Source: Lachnospiraceae bacterium
Lineage (GTDB): Bacteria; Bacillota; Clostridia; Lachnospirales; Lachnospiraceae
DNA length: 64,000 nucleotides
Direction of reading: 5' to 3'
Assembly: GCA_022768465.1 (NCBI GenBank)
Contig: JALELZ010000033.1
Span: 35,438 to 99,437, forward strand
A program made the position numbers and the translations under genes. The notes beneath the pieces were generated by a model. It worked only from the letters and a program-made list of their open reading frames with translations, made no database searches and was not told the DNA's origin. Below, in pieces: positions 31,641 to 41,121 of this stretch; within the stretch, counting starts at the first letter, position 1, and each line of letters begins with the position of its first letter.

Positions 31641-31858
31641 AAAATACCTCCGACTATCTGCAGCGGTGCTTTCAGACCGTTTTGCCAATTTCGCAATAAG
31701 CCTGATAACAAATTAATAAATAACTATGTATTTATTTTATATCAATACTTCACTGTTGTCACTTGTCAATATTGGACATTATGTCTATTGAAATACAAAT
31801 GAAATTATTTATGTTTTAAACAAGATATAATTCAAATTATTGATTTTATTTATATAGC

Positions 31859-31905
31859 AAAAGCGGCCTTCCGGCGATGCCGTATGCATTCACCAAAGCC
31901 GCTTT
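31859..31905 (-). terminator. intrinsic terminator downstream of the 31934-32410 gene
   Basis: aaaagcggc ... gccgcttt inverted repeat just 3' of the minus-strand gene. Confidence 0.6.
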
Positions 31906-31933
31906 CTTTCGTTTAGTTATAAAAATTTGCCGC

Positions 31934-32410
31934 TTAACACTCATGAACCAATTTGCCACTCATGTGTTCTATATCAAGCTCTAAAACTTGAGCTAAATGA
32001 GCCTCTTTATTCATGATTTCTTCTACTGAATCAGGTGTTGGATAATATTTTTCTGCCAATTTCTTTAATGCTGCAAGGTCATGCTCCTTGTCACTACTAA
32101 GATGAAGGCGTCCGAAAACTATAATGCTTTTTATATAAAGAGCCCAATCACCGTCCTTAAGATACCCTTCATCGTAAACACAAAAAGATACCTTATCATG
32201 TTTGCTGATTGCATCAATCTTATGACCTTCTCTCGCTCCGTGAAAGTAAATTTTATTATTATCTTCACAGTAATAATAATTCATAGGCACCGCATACGGA
32301 TACTCTTCATCTCCGAGCACAGCGAGAACACCTCGCTTACCTTGCTTTAAAACCTCTTTGCATATTTCCTCAGAAAGTTCCTGTTTGCTGCGTCTCATTT
32401 TTCTGAACAT
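31934..32410 (-). CDS. pyridoxamine 5'-phosphate oxidase-like (split-barrel FMN-binding) family protein
   Basis: 158 aa; MRRSKQELS...RGVLAVLGDEEYPYAVPMNYYY...KIYFHGAREGHKIDAISKHDKVSFCVYDEG. Confidence 0.9.
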   Translation of the reverse strand: MFRKMRRSKQELSEEICKEVLKQGKRGVLAVLGDEEYPYAVPMNYYYCEDNNKIYFHGAREGHKIDAISKHDKVSFCVYDEGYLKDGDWALYIKSIIVFGRLHLSSDKEHDLAALKKLAEKYYPTPDSVEEIMNKEAHLAQVLELDIEHMSGKLVHEC

Positions 32411-32596
32411 TTTTCACCTCGCTAAATCATAGTATATACTAATTATTTAAGATTATTTTATGCATTTTTCTCAAATATAGTCTTTCATATACGTTAATGT
32501 CAACATGAAAACAAGGCTGTTAAATCGGTGAAATATAAACTATTTTAAGATTTTATCTACAGCAATACTAAATCACCTTTAATCAATGTTCAATGA

Positions 32597-33892
32597 TTAT
32601 TTATTGTATATTAGTCCCGGTAATCCCATGGATATTCCAGGTATAAATGTAATGATCATCAACAGTACTATGAGCAGAACGATCATAGGCAGAATTTTTT
32701 TCGATATCTGAGGTACTGTAAGTCCTGTTATTCCGGAAGCAACAAACAAATTCGCACCATACGGAGGAGTAATGAATCCTATTGCAAGCGCTACAGTCAT
32801 AAATACTCCAAAGTGAACCAGAGAATAGCCACACTCCTGAACAATTGGAACAAAAATAGGAGTGAGAATAGTCATGGATGTTATATTATCCATAAAGCAG
32901 CCTATAATAAACAGGAATATAAGAAGCATAAGTATTATAAGGTACGTATTGCTGGTTGTACCTAATAAAAATGCTGCAAATTTTGCCGGAACCTGCATGG
33001 TTGTAAGCAAATATCCAAAACCGGTTGCACACGCTATTGTAAATAAACATGAACTTGTTGTAAGTGCTGTATTTTTTAGTGCGGTGATCAGTGTATGCCA
33101 ATCAAGTTCCTTATAAATAAACCTTCCGGCAATAAGAGCCCACACATTTGCAACAATTGCAGCTTCTGTAGGTGTGAATATTCCAGCGTATATTCCTCCA
33201 AGAATAATAAGCGGAGTTAACAATGCAGCAAAGGAATCCTTAAAAGTATCCCAAAGGCTCATCTGCTCTCTATGTTCTTCATTCTCAAGTCTTTCCCCGT
33301 AACCGTTTTTCTTGCAAACCCACCAGCTATATGCACAAAGTGCTGCACCAATAAGAAGTCCAGGGACTATGCCTGCAATAAATAATTCGCCGATAGAACA
33401 GCCTGTGATTACTCCGAAAAGAACAAATGGTATTGATGGAGGTATTATAACTCCGATAATTCCTCCACAGCATGTAATAGCTGTTGCCCATGCTTTATCA
33501 TAATGATCCTTCTCCATTTCCGGAATCATCATGCTTCCTATTGCTGAAACCGTTGCAGGACCTGAGCCTGATATAGCTGCAAAGAACATGCATGCACATG
33601 TAGTTATTATTGCTAATGCACCTGCAAGATTTTTCACAAAACAATGTGCCATATTAACTATACGGCGTGATATGCCACCCGTACTCATTAGCTCTCCTGC
33701 CAAAATAAAATAAGGGATAGCAAGAAGCGTAAAGCTGTCAAGGCCTGTAACTGCAAGCTGTGCAAGTACATCAGGACTCATCTTTGTAAATGATATCATT
33801 GATATAAGCGTCGCACCGCTTAAACTTATACCAATAGGAATTGTCAGGAATATTGCAGCGAATAAGAGAACAAATAAAACTACAAGTACCAT
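32597..33892 (-). CDS. TRAP transporter large permease subunit (DctM-like)
   Basis: 431 aa; LAIPYFILAGELMSTGGISRRIV, ISGSGPATVSAIGSMMIPEM, TPTEAAIVANVWALI, ITPPYGANLFVASGI. Confidence 0.95.
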   Translation of the reverse strand: MVLVVLFVLLFAAIFLTIPIGISLSGATLISMISFTKMSPDVLAQLAVTGLDSFTLLAIPYFILAGELMSTGGISRRIVNMAHCFVKNLAGALAIITTCACMFFAAISGSGPATVSAIGSMMIPEMEKDHYDKAWATAITCCGGIIGVIIPPSIPFVLFGVITGCSIGELFIAGIVPGLLIGAALCAYSWWVCKKNGYGERLENEEHREQMSLWDTFKDSFAALLTPLIILGGIYAGIFTPTEAAIVANVWALIAGRFIYKELDWHTLITALKNTALTTSSCLFTIACATGFGYLLTTMQVPAKFAAFLLGTTSNTYLIILMLLIFLFIIGCFMDNITSMTILTPIFVPIVQECGYSLVHFGVFMTVALAIGFITPPYGANLFVASGITGLTVPQISKKILPMIVLLIVLLMIITFIPGISMGLPGLIYNK

Positions 33893-33894
33893 AT

Positions 33895-34374
33895 TTATAC
33901 CTCCTCCCTTTCTTCACTTCTGAACATTTTAATTATATGCTCAATATATCTGATCATCATTAGTATGCAGGATACCGGAATACACGCATATACGTACGAC
34001 ATTGGAAGCTTTAACGCTGCAGATGTCTGCCCCATCCTTGATACCATCTGAACTATCTTTATTCCCTTAAATGTCAGGAAAATAAGGAATGCTATACTTA
34101 CAATAGTAACAAATGTCTCAAATATATTATTTACTTCTTTAGGAAGCTTATGCGTGAAAATATCTATTCTGATATGGCGATTCTTCTGTACACAATAGCT
34201 TGAACCAAGCCATATCTGCCATATAAATATATATCTTGCCAATTCTTCAGACCATGACAACGAATGGCCTAAAACATACCTGCTTATGACCTGTGCAGTT
34301 AGTATAGGTATAACAACAAGATACGATGCTATAAGTATGCTTTCTTCAAGATGATCCCATATTTTCCTGATCAT
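33895..34374 (-). CDS. TRAP transporter small permease subunit (DctQ-like)
   Basis: 159 aa; 4-TM; SWSEELARYIFIWQIWLGSSYCVQKNRHIRID. Confidence 0.93.
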   Translation of the reverse strand: MIRKIWDHLEESILIASYLVVIPILTAQVISRYVLGHSLSWSEELARYIFIWQIWLGSSYCVQKNRHIRIDIFTHKLPKEVNNIFETFVTIVSIAFLIFLTFKGIKIVQMVSRMGQTSAALKLPMSYVYACIPVSCILMMIRYIEHIIKMFRSEEREEV

Positions 34375-34484
34375 TTTATTTTCTCCTTATGTCTAAAGCG
34401 TATATGGGCAGACACACCGAAATATAACTATCACTTTTTCGGCAGACTGCCCATTTTCATTCAGCTTCAGCTTTTATGCATCTA

Positions 34485-35576
34485 TCAATAGTTTCCTGCC
34501 TGAGCATCCTTTGCAATATCGACAAGATCCTGTCCTACTTCTGATGCTACCTGATCATATACAGGTGCTGTCTTTTCAACAAAAAGCTTTCTGTTTTCCG
34601 GTGTGATTTCATTCACTTCCATCTTAGTCTTAAGATACTCTAACGCTTCCGCATTCTGCTTATCACAGAGTTCATACTGATATTCTCTTGCTACGTCTGC
34701 TGCATCCATAAGCACCTTCTGAAGGTCTTCAGGAAGACTATCGTAGAACTGTTTATTGATAGTAACAACACCTGATGTATAGAGATGACCTGTTAATGAA
34801 AGATACTTCTGAACTTCATCAAAGCGTGATGTCTGAATAAGGAAAATTGGGTTTTCCTGAGCATCAACTGTTTTCTGCTGAAGAGCAGTGAAAAGCTCTG
34901 TGAAAGCCATAGGTGTAGGTGAAGCACCAAGAAGCTCAAATGCCTTCATATGAATATCATTTTCCATTGTTCTTATCTTAAGTCCCTTAAGGTCATCAGG
35001 GGTATTAATTGGCCTTGCACTGTTTGTAATCATTCTCATACCATTTTCAAGATATGTAAGTTTTACAAGCCCTATATCCTCTAATCCTTCTGCTGCTGCA
35101 TCTCCAAGCTTTCCATTTACAGCCTTTCTTGCTGCATCCTCATTTTCAAAAAGGAACGGAAGATCGAGAACCTTAAGCTTCGAATCGAAATTTGCCAGTA
35201 CTGAGCTTGTACCATAAGCCACTTCAAGTGTTCCCATCTGACATGCCTCATACATAACTCTTTCTGAACCAAGAGCCGAGTTTGGATATATCTCTACAGC
35301 AATACGTCCGTTACTATTCTTCTCAACTTCTTCTTTGAATTTAACAAAGCCCTCATGTGAAGGTGTATTTTCCTGAAGAGTATGTCCGACTTTTATTGTA
35401 TATTCAGCGTTAGATGTATCAGTTGCAGAACCCCTGTTATCTGCTGAACTTGTATCCGCTGCCTCTGATGATGCTGCTGATGACTCTGTTGAAGTTGTGC
35501 CGCTATTACTGCCGCCACACGCTGTAAGACCTGCTGTCATAGCAAGAGCAAGAATAAAAGCTATCGATTTTTTCAT
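34485..35576 (-). CDS. TRAP transporter substrate-binding lipoprotein (DctP-like)
   Basis: 363 aa; lipobox LTACGG; VGHTLQENTPSHEGFVKFKEEVEKNSNGRIAVEIYPNSALGSERVMYEACQMGTLE; GLKIRTMEN. Confidence 0.95.
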   Translation of the reverse strand: MKKSIAFILALAMTAGLTACGGSNSGTTSTESSAASSEAADTSSADNRGSATDTSNAEYTIKVGHTLQENTPSHEGFVKFKEEVEKNSNGRIAVEIYPNSALGSERVMYEACQMGTLEVAYGTSSVLANFDSKLKVLDLPFLFENEDAARKAVNGKLGDAAAEGLEDIGLVKLTYLENGMRMITNSARPINTPDDLKGLKIRTMENDIHMKAFELLGASPTPMAFTELFTALQQKTVDAQENPIFLIQTSRFDEVQKYLSLTGHLYTSGVVTINKQFYDSLPEDLQKVLMDAADVAREYQYELCDKQNAEALEYLKTKMEVNEITPENRKLFVEKTAPVYDQVASEVGQDLVDIAKDAQAGNY

Positions 35577-35662
35577 TTTTTCCTCCTTAAATCTCCCAGT
35601 TTATAAGGTTTCATTATTTAAAGCCTTCGCTGAAGCTTTGTTAATATATAGATATAAAATAG

Positions 35663-37087
35663 TTAAACAGATCTTCTCCTGTTCTGAAAATATTTATCCA
35701 TTGTTGCAGCATTTATTCCTATAGGTGGCTTATGTCCCTTCGGCAGTAAACATTCGTACTGTTTTCCACTCATACGTTCACGCCACTCTTCCTTTGCCTT
35801 ATCAATAATATCCGGTTGTGTCAGAAGGTCTATGGCAGATGCCGTCGTTATCTGAGATGCTCTTGCCAAAGTTTTTTGTCCGATTGAACTACCGGCACAT
35901 GCAGTTACCATCCAATTATGCCATCCGGATGTTGGTCCCATAGCCAACCAGAATGTTGCATACGGAGCATTCCATGTGAACTCCGAGGTGTCACATATAA
36001 TCGTTTCGCTTTCTCCGAAAGGATCTATATCAGTTCTTAGCCCTATTGGTTCTAAACCTGCATTTTTCTGCATTTCTTTCACAAAATTCTGCTCATCAGC
36101 AGTAAAATCAGGAGCTCCGTAATACTCCATGTTTTTATGGACTATCTCAGCAAGAGTCTTATTAGGTATTTTATTATGTGTATAAGTTACGATTTCACGA
36201 TCAACCTCTGTTCCTGTTGCTAACGCAGCGCCTTCTGCAGCTTTCATTATTCTGTCGAATGCATCTTTGGAAATATCAAGATCGTTAAATCTTCCATAAA
36301 GCTGTACATCCGTCTTGTCTGGAACAACATTGGCATATTCTGCGCCGACGTCAGTAAACGTGTAGTTTATTGTGTGAGCAGCATCAGGTCTGGCAGGAAT
36401 TATATGCTCTCTAAGCATTTCAAGCGCATGTCCGAAGAGCATTGCCGCATCAAATGCACTGCGCCCCTGCCACGGATAAGCTCCATGTGCTTTCTTACCT
36501 TTGAAATGATAGATACAAACAAATACACTATTGCATTTATCATAATCCGCTCTGTTATAGTGCCAAGGATGCCAATCCAGAAATGCATCTACATTTTTAT
36601 ATGCGCCTGTTCGTCCAACCAGAGGTTTGCCAACACTGGCTTCTTCATATGGGGATCCAAAAAGCTTAACGGTTCCTGCAAGCTCAAAATGTTTAATCGC
36701 TTCTTTTACAGCAATGCCAGCCTTTACAGCTGCAGTTCCCAGAATATTGTGTCCGCATCCCTGTCCCGGAGCTCCATCTATTACAGGGCATGGATAAGGT
36801 TTATCTTTTTGTTGCGAAAGTCCTGGGAGACAATCATATTCAACATTAATACCTATAATAGGATGCCCATTTCCGTAACTGGCTATAAATGCTGTAGGCA
36901 TATCCCCTACATTTGTCTCAACGGTAAACTCATTTTTTCTCAAAAGTTCAGTAATAGCTGAAAATGCTCCGAATTCCTCAAGACCAAGTTCAGGATTCTC
37001 CCATATAAAATCCGAAAGTCTGTTAAACTCGTCAGAATTTTCTTTTAGCCAGCATTCTGCATACTCTCGTATCTTTTCTGCATTCAT
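35663..37087 (-). CDS. M20-family amidohydrolase (AbgB / p-aminobenzoyl-glutamate hydrolase-like)
   Basis: 474 aa; IWENPELGLEEFGAF, INVEYDCLPGLSQ, GQGCGHNILGTAAV, GKKAHGAYPWQGRSAFDAAML, DTSEFTWNAPYATFW. Confidence 0.88.
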   Translation of the reverse strand: MNAEKIREYAECWLKENSDEFNRLSDFIWENPELGLEEFGAFSAITELLRKNEFTVETNVGDMPTAFIASYGNGHPIIGINVEYDCLPGLSQQKDKPYPCPVIDGAPGQGCGHNILGTAAVKAGIAVKEAIKHFELAGTVKLFGSPYEEASVGKPLVGRTGAYKNVDAFLDWHPWHYNRADYDKCNSVFVCIYHFKGKKAHGAYPWQGRSAFDAAMLFGHALEMLREHIIPARPDAAHTINYTFTDVGAEYANVVPDKTDVQLYGRFNDLDISKDAFDRIMKAAEGAALATGTEVDREIVTYTHNKIPNKTLAEIVHKNMEYYGAPDFTADEQNFVKEMQKNAGLEPIGLRTDIDPFGESETIICDTSEFTWNAPYATFWLAMGPTSGWHNWMVTACAGSSIGQKTLARASQITTASAIDLLTQPDIIDKAKEEWRERMSGKQYECLLPKGHKPPIGINAATMDKYFQNRRRSV

Positions 37088-37167
37088 TGCTTTTCCTCTT
37101 AAGTAATTATCAGATTAAATAGCTTCATTACATAAATGCTGTTAAAACTATAGTGGCTTTGTTTTAC

Positions 37168-37206
37168 ATGCTTGCATTTCTGTATGCTTGCATGTTAGCA
37201 TGTATA
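37168..37206. promoter_or_regulatory. candidate operator cluster between M20/TRAP operon and GntR gene (repeated atgcttgcat)
   Basis: atgcttgcat at 37168-37177 and 37184-37193, followed by catgttagcatgtata; in the divergent intergenic region. Confidence 0.45.
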
Positions 37207-37339
37207 TAGAATTATTACAATTGACAAATAATAATGAAGTTGTACGATATTTTTTATTCAAAATGCCATTTGAATTCATTTTCACTTTTAAAATATTATG
37301 GTAAAATCAATTGAAGAAAGAATTATGAGGTGTTATCAT

Positions 37340-38023
37340 ATGACAACATTTACTTCACAGGTCAGTTCAATTAAGGATCAGGTTTACAATATAATACGAG
37401 ATAAAATTGTATATCTCGATCTTCGTCCCGGCGAAAGGATAGATGAAAACTCTATAACCGGACTTGTCGGAGCCAGCCGCACACCCAGACGCGAGGCAAT
37501 GATGATGCTTGAAATGGATGGCTATGTCAATATTTATCCTCAGAAAGGAACCTATGTTTCTCTTATAGACCTCAATCTCATAAGGGAAATAATTTATATG
37601 CGTTACTGTCTTGAGCTTAATATTTTTTCTGAACTTGCATCAAAGGCTGTTTTGGTATTTCCATCAATTGAAAAATATCTTGTTATGCAGGAATACGCCT
37701 TCAAAAGCCGGGATTTTCCTGAATACATAGATAACGACTATACTTTTCATGAAAAACTTTTCGATCTTGCCGGACACAAACAGATATGGAATATGATTGA
37801 AAGTAAGTTGCATCTTACTACACGCTTTAGGATACTAGGATGGCAATCCTGTCCGGAGGAATTTAAAAGTACTATAGACGAACACAGACATATTGCAGAA
37901 TGTATAGAGAAAAATGATATTGAAGATCTTAAAAATACTCTTTTACTGCATCACGATGTTAGTTTAAGCAGATACTACGAGTTTCTTCACAATTCCAACC
38001 CTGAATACTTTGTTAATACATAA
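37340..38023 (+). CDS. GntR family (FCD-type) transcriptional regulator
   Basis: IKDQVYNIIRDKIVYLDLRPGERIDENSITGLVGASRTPRREAMMMLEMDGYVNIYPQKGTYVS; start at MTTFTSQ with upstream GAGG. Confidence 0.92.
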   Translation: MTTFTSQVSSIKDQVYNIIRDKIVYLDLRPGERIDENSITGLVGASRTPRREAMMMLEMDGYVNIYPQKGTYVSLIDLNLIREIIYMRYCLELNIFSELASKAVLVFPSIEKYLVMQEYAFKSRDFPEYIDNDYTFHEKLFDLAGHKQIWNMIESKLHLTTRFRILGWQSCPEEFKSTIDEHRHIAECIEKNDIEDLKNTLLLHHDVSLSRYYEFLHNSNPEYFVNT

Positions 38024-38039
38024 TTTATCCGATAAAATC

Positions 38040-38069
38040 AGCGCCGTGATGTTCATCATCATCGGCGCT
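38040..38069. terminator. bidirectional terminator between convergent GntR and M18 genes
   Basis: agcgccgtgatg ttc atcatcatcggcgct hairpin with A/T-rich flanks. Confidence 0.7.
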
Positions 38070-38097
38070 TTATGATTTTAGTTAATTTATGATATTT

Positions 38098-39450
38098 TTA
38101 TTTTATCACCGCGCTGTCGGCTCCGGATATCACTATATGGCTCTTGTAAAATGCACTTAAAGCATCTGCCATATAGCCGATGTCATAGCATCCGGCAGTT
38201 TCAAAGCTTGAATGCATAGCAAGCTGAGGAAGTCCGATATCAGCAGCATGCATACTGACTTCAATATTAGAAAGGTTGCCGAGGGTAGAGCCTCCTGCAA
38301 CGTCACTTCTGTTAGCGTATGACTGAACAGGAATACCGCTCCTATGGCAGATTTCTTTGATTATCGCTCTGCTGAAAGCATCTGTCGTGTACTTCTGACT
38401 TGCATTTTCCTTTATGACGATTCCCTTATTAAGGTATACAGCATTGTCAGAATCAGTTTTTTCCGGATGATTCGGATGAACTGCATGAGCATTGTCGCAG
38501 CTAAGCATATATGATGCTGCAGCAGCTCTTATAAAGCCTTCATCATCTCTTCCTAATCCCTTATTAATTCTCTTAAGTGTATCAGCAAGGAATGTGGACA
38601 TTGCTCCCTGCTTGGTGTTTGAACCAACCTCTTCGTTATCAAAGCAGCAGCAAACATTTACAGTACTGTTATTTGATGTATTAGCAAGTGCAATAGCTGA
38701 AATAAATGCGCATTCAAGATCATCAAGTCTCGGTGATGATATAAACTGATGACCCACACCCCAAATTACCGGATCTTGCCTATTTACAAGGTTAAGATCC
38801 TTTCCGAGAATATCTTCCGGTTTTATACCCAAGGCAGCAGCAATTATGTCTGCAAGTGTACCGCTTTTACAGCCCGATGCTGACATAAGCGGCAGCAGGT
38901 CGATCTGTTTATTGAACTTATAGCCGTTATTTGCATCCTTATTAAGATGAATAGCCATGCTCGGAATAATAAGCATATCCTCGTCAATATATATAAGACG
39001 TGACTTTATGCCTCCGTTTTCTCTTACCAGCACTCTTCCGGCTATGCTTAAAGGTCTGTCAAACCAGGTATTTTCGATCATGCCGCCGTATCCCTCAACA
39101 TTAAGTCTGAGATAATCTGCCGGGCCTTCGACCTCAGGCACATCCTTTAATTTAAATGTCGGTGAATCACCATGCGATGCACATATCTGAAAATGCAGAT
39201 CATCAGCGGCTTCCTTTCCTACGCTGAATGCAATAATGCTGGAGTTATTTCTTTTTGTATAGTATTTTCCACCCGGCACAAGACGCCATACCTCATTTTC
39301 AGGCAAATACTCAAATCCGCAGGAAGTATAATAGCGGCTAAGCGTTTCTGTGGTATGAAAAACACTTGGGCTTGCTTTAATAAATCCCAGTAAAATCTCT
39401 GCATTTTTAACTGTCTTACTATAATCCATGACTTTATTATCAGTACTCAT
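38098..39450 (-). CDS. M18 family aminopeptidase
   Basis: 450 aa; ASHGDSPTFKLK, FDNEEVGSNTKQGAMSTFL, SYANRSDVAGGSTLGNLSN, MHSSFETAG. Confidence 0.95.
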   Translation of the reverse strand: MSTDNKVMDYSKTVKNAEILLGFIKASPSVFHTTETLSRYYTSCGFEYLPENEVWRLVPGGKYYTKRNNSSIIAFSVGKEAADDLHFQICASHGDSPTFKLKDVPEVEGPADYLRLNVEGYGGMIENTWFDRPLSIAGRVLVRENGGIKSRLIYIDEDMLIIPSMAIHLNKDANNGYKFNKQIDLLPLMSASGCKSGTLADIIAAALGIKPEDILGKDLNLVNRQDPVIWGVGHQFISSPRLDDLECAFISAIALANTSNNSTVNVCCCFDNEEVGSNTKQGAMSTFLADTLKRINKGLGRDDEGFIRAAAASYMLSCDNAHAVHPNHPEKTDSDNAVYLNKGIVIKENASQKYTTDAFSRAIIKEICHRSGIPVQSYANRSDVAGGSTLGNLSNIEVSMHAADIGLPQLAMHSSFETAGCYDIGYMADALSAFYKSHIVISGADSAVIK

Positions 39451-39486
39451 ACTAAACCTCTGCTCTAAAGATTTTCAAATTAAAAA

Positions 39487-39541
39487 CCTGTACAAAATAT
39501 ATTTTAACGCAAATCATGCGCAAAAACACTATTTGTACAGG
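39487..39541 (-). terminator. putative liv operon terminator
   Basis: Minus strand CCTGTACAAA ... TTTGTACAGG followed by TTTTTAATTT; lies 3' of livF. Confidence 0.55.
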
Positions 39542-39613
39542 TATCATATATGATTTTAAATAAAAGATATTTCTTGCTGCAAATACTATTTTTCGCAATA
39601 AAGCAGCTTATAT

Positions 39614-40330
39614 TTATTCTGAAAGATATGCAGCCTTTACCTGCGGATCTGTCATAAGTTTCTTGGCATCGCCTTCAAGAACGATTTTTCCGGTCTCTAA
39701 GACATACGCTCTGTTTGCAACACTGAGAGCTTTATTTGCATTCTGCTCAACAAGAAGAACCGTAACACCGTCCTCATTAATTTTCTTTATAATGTCAAAA
39801 ATCTCATTAACATAAATAGGTGATAGACCCATTGACGGCTCATCCATAAGGATCATCTTAGGCTTCGACATAAGAGCTCGTCCCATTGCAAGCATCTGCT
39901 GCTCTCCACCTGAAAGTGTTCCTGCAGGCTGATCAAGTCGCTCCTTAAGACGAGGGAATCTTGTGTAGATCACCTCGAGATCTTTGTTCAGCTCTGCTTG
40001 GCTGTCCTTTCTGGTAAATGCTCCGAGCATAAGGTTCTGATAAACTGTCAGATCAGCAAAAACTCTTCTTCCTTCAGGAACATGCGCAAGTCCTCGGCCT
40101 ACCAGCTTACAGCCCGGTGTCTGAGTAATGTTATCACCGTTATATATAACCTCTCCGCTTCTTGCTTTTATAAGTCCTGTAATTGTCTGAAGAGTAGTTG
40201 TTTTACCCGCTCCGTTAGCTCCTATAAGTGTAACTATTTCTCCTTCACCTACGGTAAAGGAAATGTCCTTTATAGCGTGGATAACGCCGTAGAATACATT
40301 CAGATCTTTTACTTCAAGTATATTTCCCAT
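39614..40330 (-). CDS. livF: branched-chain amino acid ABC transporter ATP-binding protein
   Basis: 238 aa; LIGANGAGKTTTLQTITGLI, LAHVPEGRRVFADLTVYQNL, TLSGGEQQMLAMGRALMSKPKMILMDEPSMGL. Confidence 0.95.
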   Translation of the reverse strand: MGNILEVKDLNVFYGVIHAIKDISFTVGEGEIVTLIGANGAGKTTTLQTITGLIKARSGEVIYNGDNITQTPGCKLVGRGLAHVPEGRRVFADLTVYQNLMLGAFTRKDSQAELNKDLEVIYTRFPRLKERLDQPAGTLSGGEQQMLAMGRALMSKPKMILMDEPSMGLSPIYVNEIFDIIKKINEDGVTVLLVEQNANKALSVANRAYVLETGKIVLEGDAKKLMTDPQVKAAYLSE

Positions 40331-40342
40331 TGCGTTCTCCTT

Positions 40343-41119
40343 TTAATCTCCGAGATATGCCTTAATAACATCAGGATTATTAAGAACAGTCTTGGTCTCT
40401 CCTTCGGCAAGCATCTGGCCAAAGTTGAGAACTGTAAGTCTATCACAGATTCCGCTTACAAGCTTCATATCGTGTTCTATCAAAAGCACAGTCATGTCAA
40501 ACTTATCTCTTACAAAGCGTATGGTATCCATAAGCTCCTGAGTTTCCTGCGGGTTCATTCCGGCTGCCGGTTCATCCAGAAGAAGGAGCTTCGGATCTGT
40601 GGCAAGTGCACGTGCAATCTCCAGCTTTCTTTGTTTTCCGTAAGGAAGCTGGCTTGCCTTAAACTCTGCAGACTCATCAAGTTCAAAAACCTTTAAGAGC
40701 TCATGAGCCTTATCTGTCATTTCCTTCTCTACGCGTCTGTACCTGCCAAGATGCGTAACACCTTCAAACAAGCTGTATTCGTGATGCTGATGCAGACCAA
40801 CTTTAACATTGTCAATAACGCTGAGATTGCTGAAAAGCCTAATGTTCTGGAAGGTGCGGGCAATACCTGATCTGTTGATTTCTATAGTTTTTTTACCTGT
40901 TAATGCATCGCCGTCAAGAATGATCCTTCCGGTATCAGGCTTATAAACACCTGTAAGCAAATTGAACACTGTAGTCTTTCCGGCACCGTTAGGGCCGATA
41001 AGACCATAAAGCTCATTCTTCTTTATTTTAATGCTGAAATTATTAACAGCCTTAAGTCCTCCGAACGATATACTTATGCCCTCTACGTCAAGGAGAACTT
41101 TTTCATTTGTATCAGCCAT
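40343..41119 (-). CDS. livG: branched-chain amino acid ABC transporter ATP-binding protein
   Basis: 258 aa; GLIGPNGAGKTTVFNLLTG, GIARTFQNIRLF, LLLDEPAAGMNPQET. Confidence 0.95.
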   Translation of the reverse strand: MADTNEKVLLDVEGISISFGGLKAVNNFSIKIKKNELYGLIGPNGAGKTTVFNLLTGVYKPDTGRIILDGDALTGKKTIEINRSGIARTFQNIRLFSNLSVIDNVKVGLHQHHEYSLFEGVTHLGRYRRVEKEMTDKAHELLKVFELDESAEFKASQLPYGKQRKLEIARALATDPKLLLLDEPAAGMNPQETQELMDTIRFVRDKFDMTVLLIEHDMKLVSGICDRLTVLNFGQMLAEGETKTVLNNPDVIKAYLGD

Positions 41120-41121
41120 GG

